Origin: Elysia marginata
Taxonomy: Eukaryota > Mollusca > Gastropoda > Plakobranchidae
Direction of reading: 5' to 3'
DNA length: 22,548 nucleotides
Assembly: GCA_019649035.1 (NCBI GenBank)
Contig: BMAT01011409.1
Coordinates: 305,005-327,552, forward strand
The notes under the pieces were generated by a model. The model saw only the letters and a list, made by a program, of their open reading frames with translations. It was not told the origin of the DNA and did not search any database. Below are positions 1-9,600 of the stretch, in pieces (positions within the stretch are counted from its first letter, which is position 1; every line of letters starts with the position of its first letter). The translations under genes were made by a program, and so were the position numbers.

Positions 1-136
1 AGAAGAAGAAGAAGAAGAAGGACGAGGAGCAGGAGGAGGTATAAGGAAAGGAATGGGTAGGACGAAGAATGAGAAAAACGGGAAGCAATGATACTGAGAA
101 AGAGGCCCTTCTAGAGATACATAAGTAAAAGGGGAA

Positions 137-201
<65 letters not shown>

Positions 202-437
202 GATGGAGAAGGACGAGGAAGGAAGGAGAAGTACGAGGAAAGACGAGAGAGAAGGTGTATGGGGGCTGAGAGAATAGAAGGAAGAGGGAGGAATGAAAAG
301 AGGAGGTAGAGGGAAGACGAGGAAAAGGGAGGAGGAGGGAGGTAGAATAGAAAGAGAGGAGAGGACGAGGGAGGAAAAAGAGAAGGTAGAGAAGGGTGAT
401 GAGGTCAAGGCAGGAGAAAGAAGAAAAAACTAAGGTA
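1..437. repeat. Purine-rich GA/GAA simple-repeat tract
   Basis: The + strand is about 88% purine by hand count over 420 bases. It holds a (GAA) run at 1-20, a (GA) run at about 140-168, a (GAA) run to 195 and then degenerate GGA/GAA sequence. Both sides of such a tract can mirror each other, a composition known to form triplexes. The tract may extend beyond the window's left edge. It encodes nothing recognisable. Confidence 0.95.
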
Positions 438-1783
438 ACGGAGCCCGCCAGCCAACCGTCTGCTGTAACACCTACGCTACATATGGGTGATTTTACGTCA
501 TGAATACATTATCTTTGTCGGGGCGCAAGGTCTCTAATTACAAAACTCTACATGCAATAAGAACTCTGTGCAAGCAATATATCCAGCTAGCTGCCAGTTA
601 ACTGCGTACCCTACTCAGCTATGTAGTAGGCCTACATTAAAAATGTGATGCAACATCTACTTTTCGGCCCGGTACTAACTACTGCAACGATAACTTGCAA
701 AACTGTGTAAAATATCGCCAGGCGCACCGATAGCCCGTCATTTCCCCTTATCAACCTTGTTAGAACACAGAAATTATTAATGATGCCTGCGATCTGGTTT
801 TTAACACGATGATTACGAATATGAACTTATTTTTTTAATTTTGTGAAAAAAATTGCATTTAATGAATGGAATGACAGCCGTCTCATGCGACAAGTTCATC
901 GGGCAGTGAGTGACATAATAAGCTTAGGACGTCGCAGAAATTTTTGGTTATGCAAAGTGGCACAACAGATCGACTGATTTGCGCTTTGCACATATTTTTA
1001 ATAAGCCCTTGGTCCGCGCTAACCAGAGGCTCCTGAGTCAGTTGATTATCGGCAAAAAGAAAACTCTGCACCGAAAGCATGACTGTGGCGCTCCCACAAA
1101 ATAAGTCTACAATCATGCGGTACCGACCATTTTAAGAAAACCGGTATTTTCGAGTACCTAGTCATTATTGTTCCCCAAATATTTTGCTCCATTATTTGGA
1201 AGTTCATGATGTTTTTCATAACATCTACTAATGAGACCAATTAAAAATGTAAGAATGCGTTTTAAAGGTTGAAAGAACAAGGTGAAGGTGAAGCCCTTTT
1301 CGCTTTTACAATAATTATGAAAACATTAAATTTAAAATAGTAGACTACTTGGGTTCCTTTTCTTTCGATTTTAAAAACCAAGGACACCAAAATAACGTTT
1401 TCGGCATCTTTGAGAGATTTTAAAGATCTTTCCCATCAACTAATAATCGCGAAATTACGAGTTCGTAGACACCTTTTGTTGGAACCCTGTAAGCCTTAAA
1501 CTTAAAGCCTCACTCCTGTAGGACTTCAGCGAGCTTTTTCATTTTGATTATTACCACTACTTTATGCTGCAGACTGATTTACGCTATTAATCGTTATTAA
1601 TCTTTAAAACTAGATCAAACACCTGTTGAAGAAAATTAATGTGACTTAATAAAAGCCGCACTGCGATTACGAAACTTTGATCTCGTCCATCTTTAGCAAC
1701 CTTGACCTTTTGAACTTTCATTTTCTTTCAATGCTTTTGATTGTAGGCTAGCCTAGCCTAGGTCATGATTAGATCTATGTTTC
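438..1783. other. Intergenic sequence, no gene recognised
   Basis: The sequence is moderately AT-rich with scattered CpGs at 438-760 and no splice-bounded frames of convincing composition. The two short minus-strand open frames at 883-1240 overlap and show no domain, signal peptide or codon bias. Confidence 0.6.
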
Positions 1784-1874
1784 ACGTGCAACGCGTTTGA
1801 GCCGAAAACACGCCGGTTGCCGCGGTTTGGGTTGAGTTTCGATTTGACCTCAACGACGTCGACAACAACGGCGC
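1784..1874 (+). promoter_or_regulatory. CpG-dense patch, possible promoter or first non-coding exon
   Basis: About 14 CpG dinucleotides fall within roughly 90 bases, including a CACGTG E-box, an ACGCGT and an ACGACGTCG palindrome core, in a region otherwise poor in CpG. A GGTGAGAT splice-donor-like sequence follows at about 1896. This could be the start of the folate receptor transcript, implying a long 5' intron to 6429, or of another transcript. Strand is uncertain and there is no direct support. Confidence 0.25.
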
Positions 1875-2240
1875 TTTACCTAAATATTTAAAATTTGGTG
1901 AGATCAGGGCGTATAATATTCCGTAGAATTTATCTTTGGATGTCGTCGTGAATTATAAATTTGACCAGATTTAGAATCAAGATTAGGCCTAGATTTAGAT
2001 CTACAGCTTATATTTTAAAAGAGCAAATTGTGTTACTAGAATCTACGTTGTTTATATCTACTTTGTTTACAATTTCTAGTGGCACCAAAAGAATGAAGGA
2101 ATGTAATCTAATTTAGATTTTAGTTTCTTATTCTTCTAGATCTAGACTAACCCAACACCCTCTCCCACCCACATTTCGCTGTCCCTTGTCATACCATAAA
2201 GCTGGGAACAGGTAACTAACCCCTTACAACGATCAATCAA

Positions 2241-2272
2241 GAAATCCAGGGAAAATTTTCCCCTGATTTTCC
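2241..2272. repeat. Near-perfect palindrome centred on GGAAAATTTTCC
   Basis: The perfect core GGGAAAATTTTCCC extends outward with small mismatches over about 32 bases, left arm GAAATCCAGGGAAAA and right arm TTTTCCCCTGATTTTCC. It could be a transposon fragment or a dimer protein-binding site. No matching partner was seen elsewhere in the window. Confidence 0.6.
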
Positions 2273-3136
2273 GCCCCATGGTTTGATTCTGCTGATTTGT
2301 AACTGATATACCACTAGCCTGAGGGTCCACGAGGGAAATGGGCTGATAATGGTGCACAGAGATAAGAGGAGACAAATTTCGCATGTCTATAAAAAATATA
2401 AAAAAGAATCAAGAATGGATGTTAGGTAGACTGGTTCGAAATTTTGACACCTTATGACTCTGAGAAATACTAATCTATAGACAATCCCATCCAGAATACC
2501 TCTAAGCTCATGAGTACATACAGGTGGAGGGGGCGTCGACCAGAGGAGGTCTCAACGCCTCTCTCTGGTTATTTGAAACTGTTATATTTGTAACACCCGT
2601 CATATTTGTAACATTACAAGGTCCAGCCTCCTGTCAATCAGTTTTAATTGTTAAATGAAAGTTCCCCCAATATGATAAAACTTTCCACACAGTGCTAGCA
2701 TGCTTTGAAGAGAAAAGGGACTCTGGCGGAGGGTTCAAACAAGGGTTAGCATTTCGGGTAGTGTTAGTAGATTGTAATATTTCAAAGTATAGTGTATTTT
2801 TAAAAACAATATCATGACTGATCAGCAAACATTGAACAAGGCAGGTGGCCTACCCAATTGTTTCATTTTCAAGATTAGCAAATCAGAACTTTCATGTGTT
2901 ACTTTAATTGAAAACTTTTGAAAGTAACTAAGTTATCAGTAATTTATGCCTTTTTTAAAATTTGGGTGGGGTGGAGGTGGACAGGGTGATGAAAGAAAAA
3001 CATGCATGGTCTTAATAGAGCTAATAAATAGTACCTAAAAAATTACATAATAAATTATAAAGATTCCAAACAAAGCGGTAAACATCAGAGAACCCCATGA
3101 ATGCCTTAGCCAAACCCAACTTTTCACATCCAGTTA
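2273..3136. other. Intergenic sequence, no gene recognised
   Basis: A small hairpin with arms CCAGAG and CTCTGG-like sequence is present near 2540-2574, and the phrase TATATTTGTAACA is repeated in direct orientation near 2583 and 2604. The open frame on the minus strand at 2634-2828 looks incidental. Nothing else is supported. Confidence 0.55.
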
Positions 3137-3545
3137 CCTATGCGGCTTAATCCAGGGATTGGCCCGCTGGTGTTGAAAATTGGTTATCATTCCCTTCATT
3201 TCGTCAGTCCTGTCAGCGGGCCAATGCCAGGATTATCCCACCTATGCCAGCCTGAGGCCAGCAGTCAGGCGTAACGGTCCCCTGCATAGGCCCCTAGGGA
3301 GGATTACCATATGGGCCGGCCGGTTCTATTTGATCGCTTTTCTGCTTTCTTCTCGCTAAATTGTTCCCTCCCGGAGAATACAGTAGATTTTAGAAGCGCG
3401 GGCCGATTATAACCTTTTTTTATACTGCTTTCTTCCCCCTAGATTGTTCCCTCCCAGAGGATACAATAGATTTTAACCAAACGATATCCTCTTTAGTTAC
3501 TCGATGTGGCAGGCCCATATGGTAATCCTTCCGGCCCCTATGCGG
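3137..3545. repeat. GC-rich fold-back element with two inverted-repeat pairs
   Basis: The first pair is 3146-3169 against 3214-3237 (20 of 24 pair, including ATTGGCCCGCTG). The second pair has a perfect 17-bp core, GGATTACCATATGGGCC at 3301-3317 with its complement at 3512-3528, and extends imperfectly to about 3282 and 3545. CCTATGCGG occurs near both outer ends (3137 and 3537) in direct orientation. The central loop holds two 51-bp direct copies. No transposase is visible. It is most likely a composite non-autonomous mobile element, class undetermined. Confidence 0.7.
3342..3475. repeat. Two 51-bp direct repeats, 83-bp period
   Basis: 3342-3392 and 3425-3475 match at 45 of 51 positions; both start CTGCTTTCTT and end TAGATTTTA. 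They lie inside the loop of the larger inverted repeat 3301-3528. Confidence 0.8.
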
Positions 3546-4235
3546 ATTAGGGTCAAGCCAGTACCATACTGCGGCGGGATCGTCCCAAGACTGTCCTGTT
3601 GCAGGTTTGACAAACATGAATGATAAAGAGAGCACTCAGTGGGAGAGGACAGACCTGTCGCTCCGTGTCCCAAGCAGAACTGGTTTGCTACAGATTCAAT
3701 GGGACGCGACTGTCCTGGTCCCACTTATAAGTTATATTTTTCATCTGTGATAATTGAAACATGAAGAAGCCTAGACTCCATTGCATTAATAAAAACACAG
3801 ACTTATGGCACCATCTGTCAATCAAGTTGAAATTCTAGGCTTTGGGTTCTACAAACTACCATTTTCTTTCCTGCAGTCCTTTTTATCTCATTAGACTTTT
3901 AGAGCGACGCTGTCAACAGTCTATAGGAATTAGGCCCAACTCTTCAAAAGTCATTATTTCATGCCTAAGATTATTGAGAAATCTAAAGATATCAAGAAAG
4001 ATATATAATATTGAAAAGAGAAAGCTCTAAGGATTTCCAATGAAATAATGTATCACTTCAATAATTTTTTAAAATCTTAAAACAATCGCTCATATTTCAG
4101 GTGCAGCTTGTCCTGGGATAGTCCTGTTGCAGTGCGGTAGCTATTCTCTGCAGGTATATTCTGTCACAGGGCATGGCAAAACTGTCCTGTGACGGTTTCG
4201 CCACAGTGCGATACCAGCCTTAGGGATAAGCATTG
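3546..4235. other. Repeat-rich flank with hairpins, no gene recognised
   Basis: The segments around 3588 and 4117 share GTCCTGTTGCAG, and 4155-4195 holds an inverted pair TGTCACAGG / CCTGTGACG. CAGTGCG followed by A/G-TA-C/G-C recurs near 4130 and 4204. These resemble remains of one or more hairpin-rich mobile elements related to the neighbour at 3137-3545. Confidence 0.45.
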
Positions 4236-4260
4236 TCAGGATATATCCTGAATTCAGGAT
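4236..4260. repeat. Two overlapping perfect 16-bp palindromes
   Basis: TCAGGATATATCCTGA (4236-4251) and ATCCTGAATTCAGGAT (4245-4260) are each exactly self-complementary and overlap by seven bases. They abut the start of the dispersed repeat at 4255 and may mark its end or a nested insertion. Confidence 0.8.
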
Positions 4261-4390
4261 TTTTTTTTCTATTGTATATAAGAAAAATCCTGGTCTGGAT
4301 GTACACTATGTGAGAACAAAAATGTTTTTTTTGTAAATTCCTCATTATAAAGCAAATCTTAGTGCTGTATAGATCTAGTGTGAATTGCAC
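4255..4390 (+). repeat. Dispersed repeat, copy A
   Basis: It shares an ordered series of blocks with 6673-6830: CAGGATTTTTTTT, ATCCTG..C.GGAT, TACACTA, TGTGAGAACAAAAA, GCAAATCTTA, GCTGTAT and GTGAATTGCA. Copy A is shorter. The copy is diverged and shows no coding capacity. Confidence 0.7.
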
Positions 4391-5087
4391 CAGCAAACTT
4401 TTAAATAATTAACTCAGTGGAGTCAGGCCCTATAACATAAGCCAGCCCTAGTAGAAGAATTGTGCCATTTTGCCAATTTATATAAAACTCTTTTAGATAT
4501 GTAAAATCTTTGGAAAACATGCATGTTATAGTTTTATCCAAATAAAGATCAAATCTTTCAGTTGCATTTAGTAAATATCACTACAATAATCTATTTTTTT
4601 CTGAATTTTCTGAAGAAAGGGTATTTTTGGTCATTTGTTATGGACATTTTTTTCAATTGTAGAATGTGTACTACCAAATTTTGATTCCCAGCAAAAGTAC
4701 ACATCTGAACATATGTATATATATACTCACACTAAAAATGGAAAGAATTTTATCTTGAAGTAAACTTTTGTGTTTATATACTGGAAAAAAAAATGTACAT
4801 TTTTGTTTTTGGAAGGTAAATTATAAAAAAGAAAAACCATTTGAAGTAGTGAAGAAAAAAGAAACTATTTGGGCTGAAAAGTGAAAAGAAAGAAAAAGAG
4901 GGAAACTTGAAAGCATGATCTATATAGAAAATAATAAGGAAACCGCCATTCAATAGTTTATTTTGATGTGACAGTTTCTGAAGCAAGGATGAACAAAAAA
5001 TGGTGCATATGTATCCAATCTGTGCATTGAAATTGAGTCTGAGTCACTTTGTTGCAAAGGATTCAGCTGCCCTCTTGTAGCATACAT
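4391..5087. other. AT-rich intergenic sequence, no gene recognised
   Basis: The open frame on the minus strand at 4774-4986 is rich in Phe and Lys because of poly-A/T runs and has no domain. A short (AT) run lies near 4717. Confidence 0.5.
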
Positions 5088-5162
5088 GGCAGGACTTCTA
5101 CATCCTGCCTTCTCTCCCTGCAGGAGGTGGTATCCTCTCAGGGAAGGGTTGGCCTCTCAACC
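5088..5162. repeat. Cluster of three adjacent hairpins
   Basis: Hairpin 1 at 5088-5109 has arms GGCAGGA / TCCTGCC. Hairpin 2 at 5115-5144 has nested arms TCCCTG / CAGGGA and GAGG / CCTC. Hairpin 3 at 5147-5162 has arms GGTTG / CAACC. They sit almost end to end in locally GC-rich sequence. They could be a fragment of a mobile element or a structured RNA; no known RNA family is recognised. Confidence 0.55.
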
Positions 5163-6281
5163 AGTCTACATGATTTAAAGTAAGAATTGACATTTTTGTT
5201 AATAATAGTGGTTCTTATTCAGAGATGGGAAAATGTAGCAATAGCCGTTTCAGGGCTGGGGAAATATTTTGCTGGCACCCTTGCCTGGGCCAAATAATCA
5301 AGCAAATTCCACAATCATCATAATCCTTGAGCAGTATATATATATATATCTAGGGTCACTTTATATTTTTTTTACATTTCTTTCTTGCTTGGCTTGTTTA
5401 ATTGGACTATAGGAGAGTCATCTTGCTTCCACGGTGAATGAATGAATGAGATTGTCATGGTTTTCAGCTTTAAAGGAGCTGCTATTTTGAGCAAGACCTT
5501 TTTCTAAGCATCCAAACATAAAACGTTTCACAAGGTTGTCATTTTGTGGAAAAATATACTTAATAGAAAGAAAAATAAGAAAAAATATTAGTAATTTTTT
5601 CGTACAAAGTGTATTTCGGATTTCCGTCTCATTTGTACTGAACATGCGATATGCTCTCACTTTTTGGAAAAGTTTTATTTTTGTTAAAAAACATGATTAA
5701 CATATACAGTCGTCCTTTTTTGTCCAAACTGAGAAAATCTGGCATGGACCCATCTGAATTTATTATATAATTGATTAATTCTTCGCCATTACCAACATGT
5801 CTACAACTACATTTTTCATTTAAAGAAACTTAATTTTGTTGAACTTGGAAAGCAGCGCAGAATTCTTCCTTTGATATCTTATAAGTATTCATATCATAAT
5901 CATTGGGTGTAGAATCAGGTTACAAACAGATTGCCACAACAACCAAGTAATCTTTCAACATTTATAAGAAGGTTCTGATTTAAACAAAGAAAATAACTTT
6001 CTGATTCAGATTTATATGTAGGCTACAGTAAACAGGTTGAATCAGGTACAAGAGACTGAGACTAATTTTGAGATATAATTGCTGTATAAAGTAATTCATT
6101 TTTATTGTCTTCAAAATGAAATAACTCAAAATATTGATATAATAAAGTTACAACCCCTTCAAGAGCAAAGAAAACAGTTTTTAAAAACATTCACTCAAAT
6201 AAATTTCAAATTGAATTTAACATCTAACAAGATGTATACCTTGGTGGCTCCACAAATTGAGTTAGCAATTTGATTTAATTT
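5163..6281. other. AT-rich sequence upstream of FOLR, no gene recognised
   Basis: An (AT) run lies at about 5335-5348. Short open frames at 5418-5660 (minus) and 6079-6273 (plus) have no domains. Either a 5' intron or intergenic DNA is possible, depending on where the transcript begins. Confidence 0.5.
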
Positions 6282-6290
6282 TATAAAAAG
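6282..6290 (+). promoter_or_regulatory. TATA-like element upstream of FOLR
   Basis: TATAAAAAG matches the TATA box consensus and lies 172 bp before the chosen ATG, in an AT-rich setting where chance matches are common. It would drive an unspliced 5' UTR. The splice acceptor at 6429 argues for an upstream exon instead, so this is a weak alternative. Confidence 0.2.
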
Positions 6291-6429
6291 AGATAAGATC
6301 ATATAAATGTATGCTCGTTAAAGCCCAGTTTGCATATTTCATGAATGCGTAGTATTATGAGTTTAAGTAAAGATAAATTACATACATTCAACACTTATTT
6401 TTATCAACTCATGGATCATTCTTTTGCAG

Positions 6430-6623
6430 GTAATTGGACAAGATTAAACAGGTGTATCATTATGCGCCGTTTCGCCTTTTCCTTGCTGCTGATATCATTT
6501 CTGATTGAGGCTGGATTTTCTCGCCTAAACAACCTCAACACGGTGGAAAACTACATGAATATTTGTATGCTTGGGATGCACCACAAAAGTTCTCCAAGTC
6601 CAGAAAAGGGGCTCACATCAAAG
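6430..6623 (+). CDS. FOLR: FOLR coding exon 1 (coding part 6462-6623)
   Basis: This exon encodes residues 1-54: the signal peptide, then the first conserved cysteine (C35) in the NICM context and the HHK motif matching the folate receptor N-terminus. The donor is AAG|GTCAGT at 6624, phase 0. A pyrimidine-rich acceptor (cttttgcag) ends at 6429, so the exon probably starts at 6430 with a non-coding exon further upstream. If that acceptor is not used, the frame stays open back to 6345, but the added N-terminus would bury the signal peptide. Confidence 0.88.
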
Positions 6624-9600
6624 GTCAGTATATTTGAAAACAGAGGCTGTGACGAACAGAGATGGGCATTCTCAGGATTTTTTTTCCTATTTTGAATCAG
6701 GAAGATCCTGATCCGGATATACACTACTCATGTGAGAACAAAAAATTGTTCCCAGTATTATTCCTTATGGAATTGCAAATCTTACGGCTGTATTGACTTA
6801 CTTGTACTGTATAATTATATGTGAATTGCATCAATGTTATGTAATGCATGCCTTCTTATAATATAAGATTACTTTCAAAGGGAGATTCACTTAGTCTTTT
6901 TAAAGATAGTAATTACTGCAAAAATTGTTAGTGTATGAAAAGACCATGTCATTCTGATGGTGAACAAAAATTTTCTCCTGCATCATAATGTGACAATTAT
7001 CAGCTTTAAGCGTGGCCATTTTTTAAAAATTCTTGGTCATTTAGCAATTAAAAATTCATGACCAAAGGTTCTAATCTATGTATCTTTAGCATAGATTATT
7101 CAAAGTCAAGCTTTTTTTGTTCACTGGGCTAGTTTTATTTCTATGCTGTTTCTGATAATAATTAGTCCATAAAAGCCATGATTCAATTGAATAAATCTTA
7201 AAATGTAACCACAGTTTTGTTGTTTTTTTTTGTAATCCAAAAATGGTTATTTTTCTTTTTGTGTGTAATTACAGTGTTAAAGGTCTCCTAATGGAGACAG
7301 TGACAAAACGTCATAAATCTGTTGGTTCTGATTGGTGACGAAGTATTTTCAGAGATGACATAGAAACAAACAACATTGTCATGAGGATGTGATGTTATGA
7401 CTTTCTTAAATTGAAAATGCATTATAATGTTTTGTCAAAAGTTTTACGTGAATTGGTGAAGAAATGTAGAAATGGCCGCACTCAAAATCTGTCGATTGTG
7501 ATGCATGACAAAATGTTTTTCCAGCCTCAAATTCTATTAATTTTTTCTAACATTGATTCAGTATTCAAATATGAGGCAGTAAGGGTTATACTTACTTAAA
7601 AATGTAAATGTATTTTAAAGTATACATGGCTCCCTTTTGTGGCGGTCAAGAGTCAAGTGAACATTGTGCTATATTCCTTTTGAAATGCCTTTATGAAGTT
7701 GTATCAAGTCATTGCATGTGTAACCTGTAAGAACTGTAAATCTGGAAGCAAATTTACCAAACCAGATATCAAAACCTCTTAATTTTAAGAAGAAAAATTA
7801 CTTTTGTATTCTAGATTTGCTCTCCTTGGGCAGCTCGATCCTGCTGCACAGAAGAGACTGCGCTGGATATTCACACTGATCCCACATGGTTAAACTTTGA
7901 CTGGAATCACTGTGGATCACTCTCCCCAAGTTGTAGAGAGTACTTTATCATGGACTCTTGCTTTTATTCCTGCTCCCCAAATGTTGGCCCTTGGCTTGTG
8001 GAGGTTAGTGGTGCTTACACGGTCGACTAAGTATATTTTGGATTAGGGTACTCTCAGTCTCATCAATATGAAATTTAATTCTTTACAGAAAAATAGGTTA
8101 CAGTTTTTAATAAGGAGAGGTGCTTTATTTTTTCTCAAGTAATGAGCGTTTTTTTTTATAATGCAAGGTTGAGCTTGACTTAAGAGCCATTATGCCAGCC
8201 TAACTTTACATTGCACTTCTAATGGTGAATAACACCCAGTTGCCCGCAAAAGGGTTTATGTTAATTTGGTAATTAATTCTGTACTTGGTACTTTGATTCA
8301 AGTTTTATCAGTGTTTAAATTGTGTTATTTTTTTTCTTTAAGGATGTGAGAAAAATAAGAAAAGAGAGATTCAAGGATGTTCCATTGTGCAAACCAGAGT
8401 GTGATAATTGGTATGATGCCTGCAAGGATGACCTTACTTGTACAGATGAATGGGCGAAAAACTTTAATTGGTCCTCAGGCAAGTTCTCTTACTTGTTTTT
8501 TTTATGGGACTGAATGGAAACAGCAGTGACAAAAGCGGGTCTCGGATTTTGACTCTAAAGTGTCTATTATTCCTTTTGAGTATACTTCCACAAGGTGCTT
8601 CTTTGTTGTAATGTTTTAAAAAAAATGCCATTGCATCAGAATTATACTTCAACTTGAACTTTTAAGATTTCAATTTTTTGGTAGACCTGAGCATGATTTG
8701 TTCCTTAGCAATTTGTGATTATAAAACTTCACAAAGGCAAATTAAATGAGGCTTATCTCTATTTATGGTAAAAAGCATCAATTTGTAGGTAAAAGTCACA
8801 GGTGATGTCATGTTCCATTTTTTGTGCTAATTGAATTAGAATTACCTTATATGGTGTCGTCAATATCGGGGCCTAGATAGCTCAGTTGGTAGTGGCTTCG
8901 CTCCGTGGCCAAGAGGTCGCGGATTCGAAACACAGCCGAGCACAGTTCGGGCCCCTACTGGTTGGGTCGGTGTCAGTATAATGTGACCGGCTGAGGCTAA
9001 GTCATGGTATCCCCGCTAGTCTCTGGGTGGCAGCCCGTAAATTGTCATTGGGACCCAAGCCCTGAGAGCACCTTTGAAGTGGAATTGGGCTTGTAAAAAT
9101 ACCCTTCAATCAATCACTCTCAGTCGTCAATATCATTTTCCAACATCTATTTTTTTTTTTTTGTCTTACATTTTCACAAGAAGCAAAGTTGATAGATAAG
9201 ATCATTTATATATACAAGTAATAAAAATGAATTTAGGGCCCTTAACACTGAACTGGTGGTGCAATTCATATCAAAGCTTGGATCAGCCAGAACTGACTCA
9301 GTGACATGAGTCCTGGTTTATGTTCAGAAAAACTCATCACAAACCCCTCACTATATAGAGAGGAGACAAATATTAAAATGCATGGAATAAAAAAAAGTTT
9401 AACTTCGCTCGTTTGCATTTATATATTTTGCCTGTAATTGTTTGAAGTTATATATATATATATATTTATAAATCCTATATTTTAATTGAATCTAGGCCTA
9501 GGAGTAGGATGGAACAAAACTAGTCATGCAGATTGGACTTAGTGCTGATTAGTTAGAAAAACTGGGTTTGCAGACTGATCAGATAACCCAGCACCTTTAG

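Noticed and set aside
1..437. Coding low-complexity (Glu/Lys/Arg-rich) protein
   Set aside because: Simple GA/GAA repeats give long nominal frames, but stops occur in every frame and there are no supporting features.
3301..3528. CRISPR-like or bacterial attachment-site arrangement
   Set aside because: Only two direct copies inside an inverted pair, in an animal genomic context with introns.
6345..6695. Single 116-codon plus-strand open frame as the gene's first exon as it stands
   Set aside because: Its upstream part reads through a splice acceptor and its downstream part runs past a consensus donor into intron; only 6462-6623 has folate receptor homology.
8481..8484. Use of the ordinary GT at 8483 as the exon 3 donor
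   Set aside because: Joining there to 9652 gives GGC AAG TAT TAA, an immediate stop, and loses the conserved SG.NKC block.
8868..8945. Possible tRNA gene (good boxes A and B)
   Set aside because: Acceptor and T stems do not pair properly and the segment is the head of a 255-bp unit with a target duplication, so it is a SINE.
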